Origin: CADCTQ01 sp963844325
GTDB taxonomy: Bacteria > Bacteroidota > Bacteroidia > Cytophagales > 172606-1
Direction of reading: 5' to 3'
Length of the DNA stretch: 64,000 bases
Assembly (NCBI GenBank): GCA_963844325.1
Contig: CAWJNV010000002.1
Span: forward strand, 5,332,001-5,396,000
Shown one piece after another: positions 18,488-26,560 of the stretch. Numbering within the stretch: position 1 is the stretch's first letter; each line of letters opens with the position of its first letter. The notes under the pieces were generated by a model. It searched no databases. It was not told where the DNA came from and saw only the letters and a program-made list of their open reading frames with translations. A program made the position numbers and the translations under genes.

Positions 18488-20724
18488 ACGGATTGATTTG
18501 AGGGAACAGGCGGTGCGGGAGCGGCAACGGACAGGGGCAGTTCGACCGTGACCACGCAGCCGTTGCCGGCCTGGCTGCTCACTTCGAATTTCCCGCCCAG
18601 GGCTTCGGTCCGGAACTTCATGTTGAGCAGGCCGTACCCGCCCGCGCCGGTTTGCCGGACGGCCTCCAGGTCAAAGCCCTTGCCGTCGTCTTCCACCATC
18701 ACCAGCAGGGATTGTTCGTTGTGGGTCACCTGCACGGAAATGTGGGTCGCTTCGGCGTATTTGAGGGCGTTGCCCACCGCCTCCTGCACCACCCGGTACA
18801 CGCCCACTTCGAGGGCGGAGGCAAAACGGCGTTCTTTCAGGTCGGAAAAAAAGTAGACTTCGGCCGCCGTGGAAGGCTGGAGCCGCTCCACGAGTTGCCG
18901 GACGCCCGCCTCCAGGCCGAAATCTTCCAGCACCAGGGGCATCAGGTTGTTGTTCATGCGCTTTACTTCCCCGATGATTTCGTCGAGCGTCTGGCGGTAG
19001 TTGCCCGTCACGTTTTCGCGGGCCAGTTGCAGTTTGAGGGCGTTGAGCATCTGCCCCAGCCCGTCGTGGAGTTCGCGGGCCAGCCGCTTGCGTTCCCCTT
19101 CCTGGCCTTCCAGCAGGGCCGTCGACTGGATCCACTGCTCCTTGAGCTGGGCCTGGTGCAGTTCGGTCCCGATGCGCAGCATTTCCTGGTCCAGTCGTTT
19201 TTTCTCCGTTACGTCGCGGTACCGGTACGAGATGCCCGTCACCGCCCCGTCGGGGCCGTAGATGGGGTGCACCGACACGTCGAAAAAGCGGTTTTCTCCG
19301 TCCGGCAGGGTGTAATCGTAGGGGTAGGTAAACTTCTCGCCGCGCCCCACCCGTTCCCAGTTCTGCCGCATCTGGGCTTTGCCCCGTTCACTGGAAATGC
19401 GCCGCAGGTCGTCGCCGATGTTGACTTCGATGCCGAAACTCCGGAAGCCGTTTTTGTAGGTCGTGTTGTAGTAAAGCAGTTCGTAGCGGTCGTTGAGGGC
19501 AAAGATGGCGTCGGCCGAATTTTCGATGGTGGACACGATGTAGGACTGCTGGCGGATGAGCTGGTGCTGGATGGAAGAGATTTCCTGGATGTCCTTGCAC
19601 ACGAGGATGAAGCCGTTCCCGCCGCCTTCGCCGACAAATTGCGAAACGGTCAGAAAGACCGGGTGGGCCTGCCCCTCCGGCGCCACCATCACCACTTCGC
19701 CCTTCCAGGTGTGGCCCGCAACGGCCTGCTCAAACGCGTCGGCGGGACCGGCCGCGCCTTCGTAGTAGCGGATGGACAGGAGCTGGGCCAGGGGCTTGCC
19801 CACGGCTTCGGCGGCCCGGGTGCCGAATATCTTTTCGGCGCCCTCCGACCAGGAGCGCACCCGGCGGTCACGCGTCAGGGAAATGACCCCTTCGTCGATC
19901 AGTTCCAGCAGTTGCGCCTGGAGGCGGAGCTTGTCTTCGGCTTCCTGGCGCCGGGTCACGTCGCGCAGGATGGCGGTAAAGTACTGCTGCCCGGCCACCA
20001 TCACCTGCGAGATGGAAGCTTCCAGGGGAAACTCCGTGCCGTCGGAGCGCAGCCCGTACAAGGTCATGTTCACGCCCATTTGCCGGGTGGTCTTGCCCGA
20101 CTGGCCGAACAGGTGGATGTGTCCCTGGTGGGCCGTCCCGAAACGGGCCGGGAGCAGCCGGGAAAGGGGCTGGTTCATCAGTTGGGCGGCCGGGAAGCCG
20201 AACATCTGCTCGGCGGCGGGGTTTGCCATCACGATCCGTTGCCCCGCGTTGATGGTAATGATGGCGTCCATGGCCGACGCGATGATGCCTTCCAGGCGCA
20301 TTTTCACCTCCTGGAGCGATACTTCCGCGTGGCGGCGCTGCCGGCGGCTTTCGGCCTGGCTGATGGCGCGGTCAATGGCCGGCACCAGGCGGGTCAGGTT
20401 GTCCTTCATCAGGTAATCGTCGGCCCCGGCCTGCATGGCGGCTACCGCCGTTTCTTCGCCGATGGCCCCCGACACCACGATCACGGGAATGTCTTTGCCG
20501 GAGGATTGCACGCACCGGAGCACTTCCAGGCCGTTGGTGCGCGGCAGGTTATAATCGGAAATCACCACGTCCCAATCGGCGCATTGCAACTGCTCCGGCA
20601 GCCCTTCTGCCCGGTCGAGGACCAGGTGCGTGAAAGGAACGCCCGCCAGCCTGATCTGCTCAAGGATTAGTTTTTGGTCCAGTGGCGAATCTTCTACCAA
20701 AAGCACCTTCAACGGGTAAGACAT
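18484..20724 (-). CDS. Receiver-PAS histidine kinase of the NarX/HisKA_3 type
   Basis: About 746 residues from ATG at 20724, which follows AGGAAG. It has an N-terminal receiver (VLLVEDSPLDQKL, D57 in VISDYNLP, ADDYLMKDN) and three PAS domains (IVMANPAAEQMFGF; RVRSWSEGAEKIFG; LYYNTTYKNGF). The HisKA_3 dimer (RKRLARELHDGLGQML, phospho-His near residue 551) and HATPase (VEDDGKGFD, GYGLLNM) complete it. No membrane segment is visible, so it is a soluble hybrid with the receiver at the N-terminus. It is translationally coupled to the LuxR regulator. Its receiver and first PAS closely parallel those of the frameshifted kinase at 9221-10890, although the kinase cores belong to different families. 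Confidence 0.93.
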   Translation of the reverse strand: MSYPLKVLLVEDSPLDQKLILEQIRLAGVPFTHLVLDRAEGLPEQLQCADWDVVISDYNLPRTNGLEVLRCVQSSGKDIPVIVVSGAIGEETAVAAMQAGADDYLMKDNLTRLVPAIDRAISQAESRRQRRHAEVSLQEVKMRLEGIIASAMDAIITINAGQRIVMANPAAEQMFGFPAAQLMNQPLSRLLPARFGTAHQGHIHLFGQSGKTTRQMGVNMTLYGLRSDGTEFPLEASISQVMVAGQQYFTAILRDVTRRQEAEDKLRLQAQLLELIDEGVISLTRDRRVRSWSEGAEKIFGTRAAEAVGKPLAQLLSIRYYEGAAGPADAFEQAVAGHTWKGEVVMVAPEGQAHPVFLTVSQFVGEGGGNGFILVCKDIQEISSIQHQLIRQQSYIVSTIENSADAIFALNDRYELLYYNTTYKNGFRSFGIEVNIGDDLRRISSERGKAQMRQNWERVGRGEKFTYPYDYTLPDGENRFFDVSVHPIYGPDGAVTGISYRYRDVTEKKRLDQEMLRIGTELHQAQLKEQWIQSTALLEGQEGERKRLARELHDGLGQMLNALKLQLARENVTGNYRQTLDEIIGEVKRMNNNLMPLVLEDFGLEAGVRQLVERLQPSTAAEVYFFSDLKERRFASALEVGVYRVVQEAVGNALKYAEATHISVQVTHNEQSLLVMVEDDGKGFDLEAVRQTGAGGYGLLNMKFRTEALGGKFEVSSQAGNGCVVTVELPLSVAAPAPPVPSNQSV

Positions 20725-20977
20725 ACTTCCTGACCTGATTTTAGAATAGCTGCTTCGAAGCCCGAAAAGCGCCTTCCCGCCACTACCGGCCGGACACGCT
20801 CCCTCAATATGCAATTTAAATTCTGAAGTCTACGGCGGATGCGCCCAAGAACCTAATTGTTTTTTCCGGTGGTAAACCACTAGTGCCTTCCCCCGGTAAA
20901 CCATACCCGCTGCATCCGTTTTTCCACCGCCCCAAAATGGGTGTTATTCCACTATTTACTCCCGCTCCGGGTCCGGC

Positions 20978-20985
20978 TACCTTTG
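20978..20985 (+). promoter_or_regulatory. Bacteroidota -7 promoter box at the divergent centre
   Basis: TACCTTTG matches the TAnnTTTG consensus exactly. It lies 78 bp before the receiver gene at 21063 and would start the rightward half of the island. I did not find a perfect -33 TTTG. The rest of 20725-21062 carries no gene. Confidence 0.5.
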
Positions 20986-21062
20986 TAAAGGGATGCATGC
21001 TGCCCCGTAGTCCGTTCAGTAAAAGCGGGTTGCCTTTCCAAAAGTCCCAAACCAGCTCCCGC

Positions 21063-21425
21063 ATGAAGAAGTTTCTAATTGTAGAAGATGAGTTGATCCC
21101 GGCCTACGTGCTCAAGACCTCCCTGGCGCAGATGGGCTACCAGACCGTCGGGCTGGTGGCCGACGGCGAGGAGGCCCTGCGGGCCGTGCGGTCGCTGCAA
21201 CCTGACATGATTTTCATTGACATCCGCATCGAGGGGCCCATGACCGGTTTTGAAACCGTGGACCGGCTCCGGCAGTTTTCCGACATCCCGGTGATCTACG
21301 TGGGCGCCTACACCGACGAAGCAACCGAGCAAAAGGCAACCCAGGCCCACTGCGCCCGGCTCGTCACCAAGCCTTTCAACCAGCACCGGCTCATCGAAAC
21401 CATTGCCTGGCTGCAAACGGCATGA
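21063..21425 (+). CDS. Single-domain response regulator
   Basis: A 120-residue receiver starting at 21063 (MKKFLIVEDELIPA); the longer upstream frame is Pro-rich and not protein-like. Acidic residues E8, D9, E10; phosphoacceptor D53 in IFIDIRIEGPMTG; the switch region is IYVGAYTDE, with Lys in RLVTKPF. The wording (LKTSLAQMGYQTVGLVADGE) is that of receivers attached to hybrid PAS kinases in this phylum. It is first gene of the rightward half and is followed by a perfect 24-bp inverted repeat before the next kinase. Confidence 0.9.
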   Translation: MKKFLIVEDELIPAYVLKTSLAQMGYQTVGLVADGEEALRAVRSLQPDMIFIDIRIEGPMTGFETVDRLRQFSDIPVIYVGAYTDEATEQKATQAHCARLVTKPFNQHRLIETIAWLQTA

Positions 21426-21530
21426 GGGAGTTTGAGAGTTGGGGAGTTGGGGAGTTTGTGTGCTGAAAGCAACGCACCCCATCGGCACGGCACAATCAAA
21501 CCCGCTAACTCCCCAACTCTCAAACTCCCT
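21425..21530. repeat. Perfect 24-bp inverted repeat in intergenic DNA
   Basis: The arms 21425-21448 (begins AGGGAGTTTGAGAG) and 21507-21530 are exact reverse complements around a 58-nt loop. They are built from GGGAGTT-like units that recur singly just outside the arms. The left arm starts at the stop codon of the receiver gene. It could attenuate transcription or be a mobile-element relic. Confidence 0.75.
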
Positions 21531-21601
21531 GACTCCCCACTCCCCTACTCCCTTACAACCCCCTAAACAGAAGTAAGACCTATGCCATTCGACCCAGCGC
21601 G

Positions 21602-22843
21602 ATGCCAACCATCCTGACCGTAGACGACTGTTCCAGCAACCTGTTTTTCATGGAGAAATTGCTGGTCTCCAACCATTACCACGTGATCAAAGCGACCTCC
21701 GGCAACCAGGCGCTCAACCTGCTCCCCGGCATGGCCGAAGTAGACCTGATCATCCTCGACGTAATGATGCCGGGACTCAACGGCTTCGAAACCGCCGAGG
21801 CCATCCGCCAATCGGCCCGGTACGAACACGTCCCCATCATCTTCCTCACTTCCAGCCTTGAAGAAGGGTTCATCGAACGCGGCTACCGGGTGGGCGGAAC
21901 CGATTACGTGGGCAAGCCCTTCATTCCCGGGTTGTTCAAGGCCAAAGTAGCCGCCGCCATCAAACACTACCACCAGCACCGGCAGGGGCTCCAGCAGGAA
22001 CAAGCCCTGAAACAACTCACGGCAAAACTCAAGCAGGAAATCCGGACCAAGCAACAGGCCGAGGCGAAGGTAAGCCAGCTGAACCTGGAGTTGCAGGCAT
22101 TGAACCAGGAGTTGAGCGAAAGAAACGCCTCGCTGGGTTCGCTGGTGAAGGAACTCGATGCATTTGCCTACTCGGTTTCCCACGACCTGAAATCGCCGCT
22201 CCGCAACATCCAGGGACTTACGCGGGTGCTGCAAAACTTCCCCGTCATCAGAGAGCAGGCGGAGGCGACCGAATTGATAACCCTGATCGCCCAGGCATCG
22301 GGCCGGATGAACCAGCTCATCGAAGACATTCTGTCCTTCTCCAAAGTGCAGTTTACGCAGGTGGAACCGGCCTGCGTATCCATGCAGGACCTGGTCCGGG
22401 AAGTAGTCGAAGACCTGGCGGCCGGTCCGGACAAGCCACCCGTGCAGTGGCAAATCGACGACCTTCCGCCTGCGTACGGAAGCAAAACGCTGCTCCGGCA
22501 GGTATGGGCCAACCTGGTGGGAAACGCCGTCAAATACGCCGCCAAAGCCCAAACGCCGGCCATCGAGATCGGGGCCATCGCCGGTGAGGACGAAGTAACC
22601 TACTACGTGCGCGACAACGGCGCCGGGTTCAACATGCAGTACTACGACAAACTGTTCGTGGCTTTTAACCGGCTGCACGCCCAGCGTGAATACGACGGCA
22701 CGGGACTGGGCCTGACGGTGGTGAAACACGCCCTGGAAAAGCACCGGGGAAAAGTGTGGGCCACCGCGGCCGAAGGCAAAGGAGCCACTTTCTACTTCGC
22801 CCTGCCGGCCCCGGCCGCCCAACCGCTGGCCGCTGCCCGGTAA
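21602..22843 (+). CDS. Receiver-histidine kinase (soluble, N-terminal receiver)
   Basis: A 413-residue protein with a receiver domain (ILTVDDCSSNLFF, D53 in IILDVMMPGLNG, DYVGKPF), a coiled-coil linker (about 125-185), HisKA with phospho-His at 194 (YSVSHDLKSPL) and HATPase (YVRDNGAGFNMQ, GTGLGLTVV). There is no membrane segment or PAS domain. The architecture is that of kinases driven by another phosphodonor through their own receiver. The next gene begins 26 bp after its stop, in the same operon. Confidence 0.93.
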   Translation: MPTILTVDDCSSNLFFMEKLLVSNHYHVIKATSGNQALNLLPGMAEVDLIILDVMMPGLNGFETAEAIRQSARYEHVPIIFLTSSLEEGFIERGYRVGGTDYVGKPFIPGLFKAKVAAAIKHYHQHRQGLQQEQALKQLTAKLKQEIRTKQQAEAKVSQLNLELQALNQELSERNASLGSLVKELDAFAYSVSHDLKSPLRNIQGLTRVLQNFPVIREQAEATELITLIAQASGRMNQLIEDILSFSKVQFTQVEPACVSMQDLVREVVEDLAAGPDKPPVQWQIDDLPPAYGSKTLLRQVWANLVGNAVKYAAKAQTPAIEIGAIAGEDEVTYYVRDNGAGFNMQYYDKLFVAFNRLHAQREYDGTGLGLTVVKHALEKHRGKVWATAAEGKGATFYFALPAPAAQPLAAAR

Positions 22844-22868
22844 TCACCTCCGTCCCGGTATCATTCTT

Positions 22869-24044
22869 ATGCAACAGCAACCTCCTGCCATGAATTTCAG
22901 CATTCTGTACGTTGACGACGAGGAACACAACCTGGTCGGATTCCGCAACGCTTTTTACCGCCGCTACCGCATCCACACGGCCCGTTCGGCGGCCGAAGGC
23001 ATGCAAGTGCTGGCCGCTCACCCGGTGCAGCTCGTCGTTACCGACCAGCGCATGCCGCACGTGACGGGCGTTGATTTTCTGAGAATGGTTAAAAACCAGT
23101 TCCCGGAGGTAATGAGCATCATCATTACCGGTTACAGCGACGTGGAAGTGGTCGTCAAAGCCCTCAACGAGCTGGGGGTTTTTCACTATGCCATGAAGCC
23201 CTGGGATACCGAGCAACTCAGGATCACCATCGGCAATGCCCTGGAGCGGTACCGGCTGAACCAGGAGAAGGAGCGACTCATTGCCGCCCTGCAGCAGTCC
23301 AACGAACAGTTGGAGGAAAGCGTGCAGCACCGCACGCAGGAACTCGAACGGGCCAACCAGGCCAAGGACCGGCTGTTTTCCATCATCGCCCACGACCTGA
23401 GGGCGCCCATCGGCAACCTGCTCAACTTTACCCAAATGTTCACTGCTTACGGGGATGAGATCAGTGCGGCGGAAGTGGGGGCGGTGATGCATAAAATGCA
23501 ACAAGACCTCCGGTATACGTCCGACCTGCTCAACAACCTGCTCAACTGGTCAATGGACCAGCTGGGCGGGCTCCGCGTGAGCCTCCGGCCGCAGCCGGTG
23601 AACGCTTTCGTGGAGAAAAACATCCGCCTTTTCCAGTCGATTGCCGACCAGAAAAGGGTGCAGCTGTGCTACGAACTGCCCGACAACGAAATCAACGCGG
23701 TATGCGATACGAACATGCTCGACGTCATCCTGCGCAACCTGATTTCCAATGCCATCAAGTTTACCCCCGCGGGTGGCGAAGTACGGGTTTCGCTGCAAAC
23801 CGAACCCGCAGCGGCCGTCGTCAGCGTGATGGATACGGGCGTCGGCATTGCCGAGCACAACCTGGAGGCGCTGTTGGGCGGCGCGGCCGGGTATACCACC
23901 CGGGGCACGGCCGATGAGAAGGGCACCGGGCTGGGCCTGCAACTGTGCCGCGACTATTTATCCTGCCAGGGAGGCGAACTGCTGGTGAGCAGCCGGCCCA
24001 ACCTGGGCAGTACGTTCCGTTTCAAACTTCCGCTTGCCGGTTAA
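22869..24044 (+). CDS. Receiver-histidine kinase
   Basis: A 391-residue protein with a receiver (ILYVDDEEHNLVGF, D59 in VVTDQRMPHVTG, HYAMKPWD) of the type also found on RpfG-like regulators. A coiled coil (about 130-165) leads to HisKA (FSIIAHDLRAPIGNL, His about 175) and HATPase (VMDTGVGIAEHN, GTGLGLQLC). The first Met (22869) and the Met at 22890 are both possible starts; neither has a clear ribosome site. The protein is soluble. It runs into the next kinase gene with only 10 bp between its stop and that ATG. Confidence 0.9.
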   Translation: MQQQPPAMNFSILYVDDEEHNLVGFRNAFYRRYRIHTARSAAEGMQVLAAHPVQLVVTDQRMPHVTGVDFLRMVKNQFPEVMSIIITGYSDVEVVVKALNELGVFHYAMKPWDTEQLRITIGNALERYRLNQEKERLIAALQQSNEQLEESVQHRTQELERANQAKDRLFSIIAHDLRAPIGNLLNFTQMFTAYGDEISAAEVGAVMHKMQQDLRYTSDLLNNLLNWSMDQLGGLRVSLRPQPVNAFVEKNIRLFQSIADQKRVQLCYELPDNEINAVCDTNMLDVILRNLISNAIKFTPAGGEVRVSLQTEPAAAVVSVMDTGVGIAEHNLEALLGGAAGYTTRGTADEKGTGLGLQLCRDYLSCQGGELLVSSRPNLGSTFRFKLPLAG

Positions 24045-24054
24045 TGCCATTCGT

Positions 24055-26484
24055 ATGGATTATCCTCCTCAACTCGACCTGCGCATCAAGTACACCCACC
24101 TGCTGGCTTCGGTGGTACTCACCCTGGTGGTCACCGGGAGTTTCTGGCTGCTTCATAAGCACCGGGAAAAACAGCTTGCCGACGCCTGGCTCATCGAGGT
24201 GTCGGGCAAACAGCGCATGTACACCGAAAAGATCGTCAAAGATGCCCTGCTGCTGGCGTACGCCCGGGACTCCGTCTTTTTCGGGCGACGGCTCCGGCAA
24301 CTGCGCAACGACGTATCCGACTGGCAGTCTGCCGACCGGCAGCTGCTCTCCCCGGCCGCCCGGCAGGGAACCTCCATCGGCAACAGTCCGCAGGTGCAGG
24401 CCCTGCTCCGCAGGCAGCGGGTATCCCGTTTTGCCATGGTACAAGCGGCCGAGGCGCTGACCTTTGCCGACACCGTGGCCGGTGCGGGCCGCCGCGCCGC
24501 GTACTTGCGAAGCCACATTGCCCGGCTTTTATACTACAGTCCGGCCGTACTGGCCGGGCGGGAAGCCATTACCGGGCAGTTCCGCCGGGAGGCCGAAGCC
24601 AAACTCGACGAAGCCTCGCGGCTCGGCGGGTACGTGGCATTTGTGCTGCTGGCGGTGATCGGGCTGCAACACGTCCTGGTCTACCGTCCTCAGCGCAAGC
24701 TGGTCAGGCGTTTCGTGAACCAGTTGCAGCAGAAGTTGGACAAACTGGAGGAGGCCGAAAAGGAGTTATCGGCGGCCAACGCGAGCCTTATTCGGGTCAA
24801 TGCCTTCCAGACGGCCATCCTGCGCAACGCCGTGGTTGCCATCATCTCCACCGACGGGCAGGGCCGCATCACCAGCACCAACGAGACGGCCCGCGCGTGG
24901 CTGGGCTACCACGAGGTGGAACTCCGGGAGCAGTCCGTGCTCCGGCTGCTGGGCAACGGAGAAACACCTGGCGGGCCCGAAGCGATGCTCGGGGAACTGG
25001 TTGTTGGGGTAGAGCCTGGCCGGCCCGTTACCCGGGAGTGGGCCCTGCGGAAAAAAGACGGCGCTACCCTCCCCGTGCAGTTGAGCATCTCGGTGATTGC
25101 CGGTGAGGGCGACCGGGCGGCGGGCTTTCTGTTCGTAGGCACCGACCTCACCGAACCCTACCAAATCCGCCAGACCCTGCACGGGGTACTGGACTGTTCG
25201 CTGTCCGGCATCATGGCATTCCGCTCGGTGCGCGAAGCCGGCGGGGCCATCGCCGATTTCGCCTGGACAGTGGTAAACGCCCGGGCCGAAACGATGGTGA
25301 GCCGTTCGGCTGACTTCCTGGTGGGCCGCAAGCTGCTCGAAGAAATGCCCGGCAACCGCGAGGAAGGACTGTTTGACCGGTACGTGCGGGTCGTGGAAAC
25401 GGGTGAGCCCATGGAGCACGAACACTACTACGACCACGAAGGCATCCGCACCTGGTTCCACACGGTGGCCGTCAAGCTCAACGACGGCTTCGTGGTGACC
25501 TTTGCCGACGTGTCGCGGTGGCGAAACGCCGAAGGGAAGCTCCAGCAGATGTACAACGACCTGCTGGCTACCGAGGAAGAACTCCGGTGCCGGGGTGAGG
25601 AAATGGCAGCCATGAACGACACGCTGGAACACACCATCGGCGAACTCAAAGCCGCCCAGTCGCACCTGGTGCAGTCGGAAAAAATGGCCGCCATCGGCCA
25701 GCTTACCGCCGGCATTGCCCACGAGATCAACAACCCGGTCAATTACATCGCCGTGGGCATCCACAATCTGCAAGGGGCCGCCGGCGAAATCTTCCAGCTC
25801 CTGGATGCCTACGACCGGCTGGCCGGGCCGGGTACCGCCCAGACGTGCGGCGCACTGACCCAGATGCAGGGTTTGAAGGAGCAGCTCTACTACCTCGACA
25901 ACCGCCGGGTGATCCGGGAAACGATTGACTCCATCGTCATCGGCGTTGGGCGTACGGCCGAGATCATCAAAGGATTGCGCAACTTCTCGCGGCTCGACGA
26001 GGCGCTGCTCAAGAACGCCGACATCCACGAGGGCATCGACAGTACGCTGGTGCTGCTCTCCTTCCAGACCAAAGACCGGATCACGGTGGTAAAAGACTAC
26101 AGCCCCGGCCTCGAATCCATCGAGTGCTACCCCGGCCTGCTCAACCAGGTGCTGATGAACATTCTCACCAATGCCATCCAGGCCATGGAAAGCGCCGGCA
26201 CCCTCTCCATCTCCACCCGCGACCTCGACGATCAGGTGAGCATCAGCATCAGCGACACCGGCCCGGGCATACCCAACGAGTACATCCCCAAACTGTTTGA
26301 CCCCTTCTTCACTACCAAGCCCGTCGGCCAGGGCACCGGCCTGGGCTTGTCCATCTCCTACAGCATTGTCAAAAAGCACCAGGGCGACATATCCGTCCGG
26401 AGCGAAGCGGGCACGGGAGCCACTTTCGTGATTACCCTGCCCAAAAAGCTTTCCGAATCCCTGGCCGAGGCAGCCCCGGCGTAA
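24055..26484 (+). CDS. Membrane PAS histidine kinase
   Basis: About 809 residues from ATG at 24055 (MDYPPQLDLRIKY); a TTG 21 bases upstream is less likely. First membrane helix LLASVVLTLVVTGSFWLLH, then a helical sensor of the type IV pilus/NarX sensor class (GKQRMYTEKIVKDAL), second helix VAFVLLAVIGLQHVLVY. Two PAS domains follow (AVVAIISTDGQGRI; GVLDCSLSGIMAF), then a coiled coil, HisKA (GQLTAGIAHEINNPVNY, His about 555) and HATPase (ISDTGPGIPNEY, GTGLGLSIS). The kinase core is closely related to that at 34175-37162 (both have GLRNFSRLDEA). It senses across the inner membrane; the ligand is unknown. Confidence 0.92.
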   Translation: MDYPPQLDLRIKYTHLLASVVLTLVVTGSFWLLHKHREKQLADAWLIEVSGKQRMYTEKIVKDALLLAYARDSVFFGRRLRQLRNDVSDWQSADRQLLSPAARQGTSIGNSPQVQALLRRQRVSRFAMVQAAEALTFADTVAGAGRRAAYLRSHIARLLYYSPAVLAGREAITGQFRREAEAKLDEASRLGGYVAFVLLAVIGLQHVLVYRPQRKLVRRFVNQLQQKLDKLEEAEKELSAANASLIRVNAFQTAILRNAVVAIISTDGQGRITSTNETARAWLGYHEVELREQSVLRLLGNGETPGGPEAMLGELVVGVEPGRPVTREWALRKKDGATLPVQLSISVIAGEGDRAAGFLFVGTDLTEPYQIRQTLHGVLDCSLSGIMAFRSVREAGGAIADFAWTVVNARAETMVSRSADFLVGRKLLEEMPGNREEGLFDRYVRVVETGEPMEHEHYYDHEGIRTWFHTVAVKLNDGFVVTFADVSRWRNAEGKLQQMYNDLLATEEELRCRGEEMAAMNDTLEHTIGELKAAQSHLVQSEKMAAIGQLTAGIAHEINNPVNYIAVGIHNLQGAAGEIFQLLDAYDRLAGPGTAQTCGALTQMQGLKEQLYYLDNRRVIRETIDSIVIGVGRTAEIIKGLRNFSRLDEALLKNADIHEGIDSTLVLLSFQTKDRITVVKDYSPGLESIECYPGLLNQVLMNILTNAIQAMESAGTLSISTRDLDDQVSISISDTGPGIPNEYIPKLFDPFFTTKPVGQGTGLGLSISYSIVKKHQGDISVRSEAGTGATFVITLPKKLSESLAEAAPA

Positions 26485-26560
26485 ACCACCCTCCTCCCCC
26501 GTTGCCGGCATCATCCCCATTGTCATTTCGCAAGTCACACGCATTCAACAGTAATCCCGT

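Noticed and set aside
18652..20670. Long rightward open frame (672 residues) opposite the HisKA_3 kinase
   Set aside because: It mirrors a strongly supported kinase gene, is rich in His, Gly and Arg as expected for an antisense frame in GC-rich DNA, and has no domain wording.
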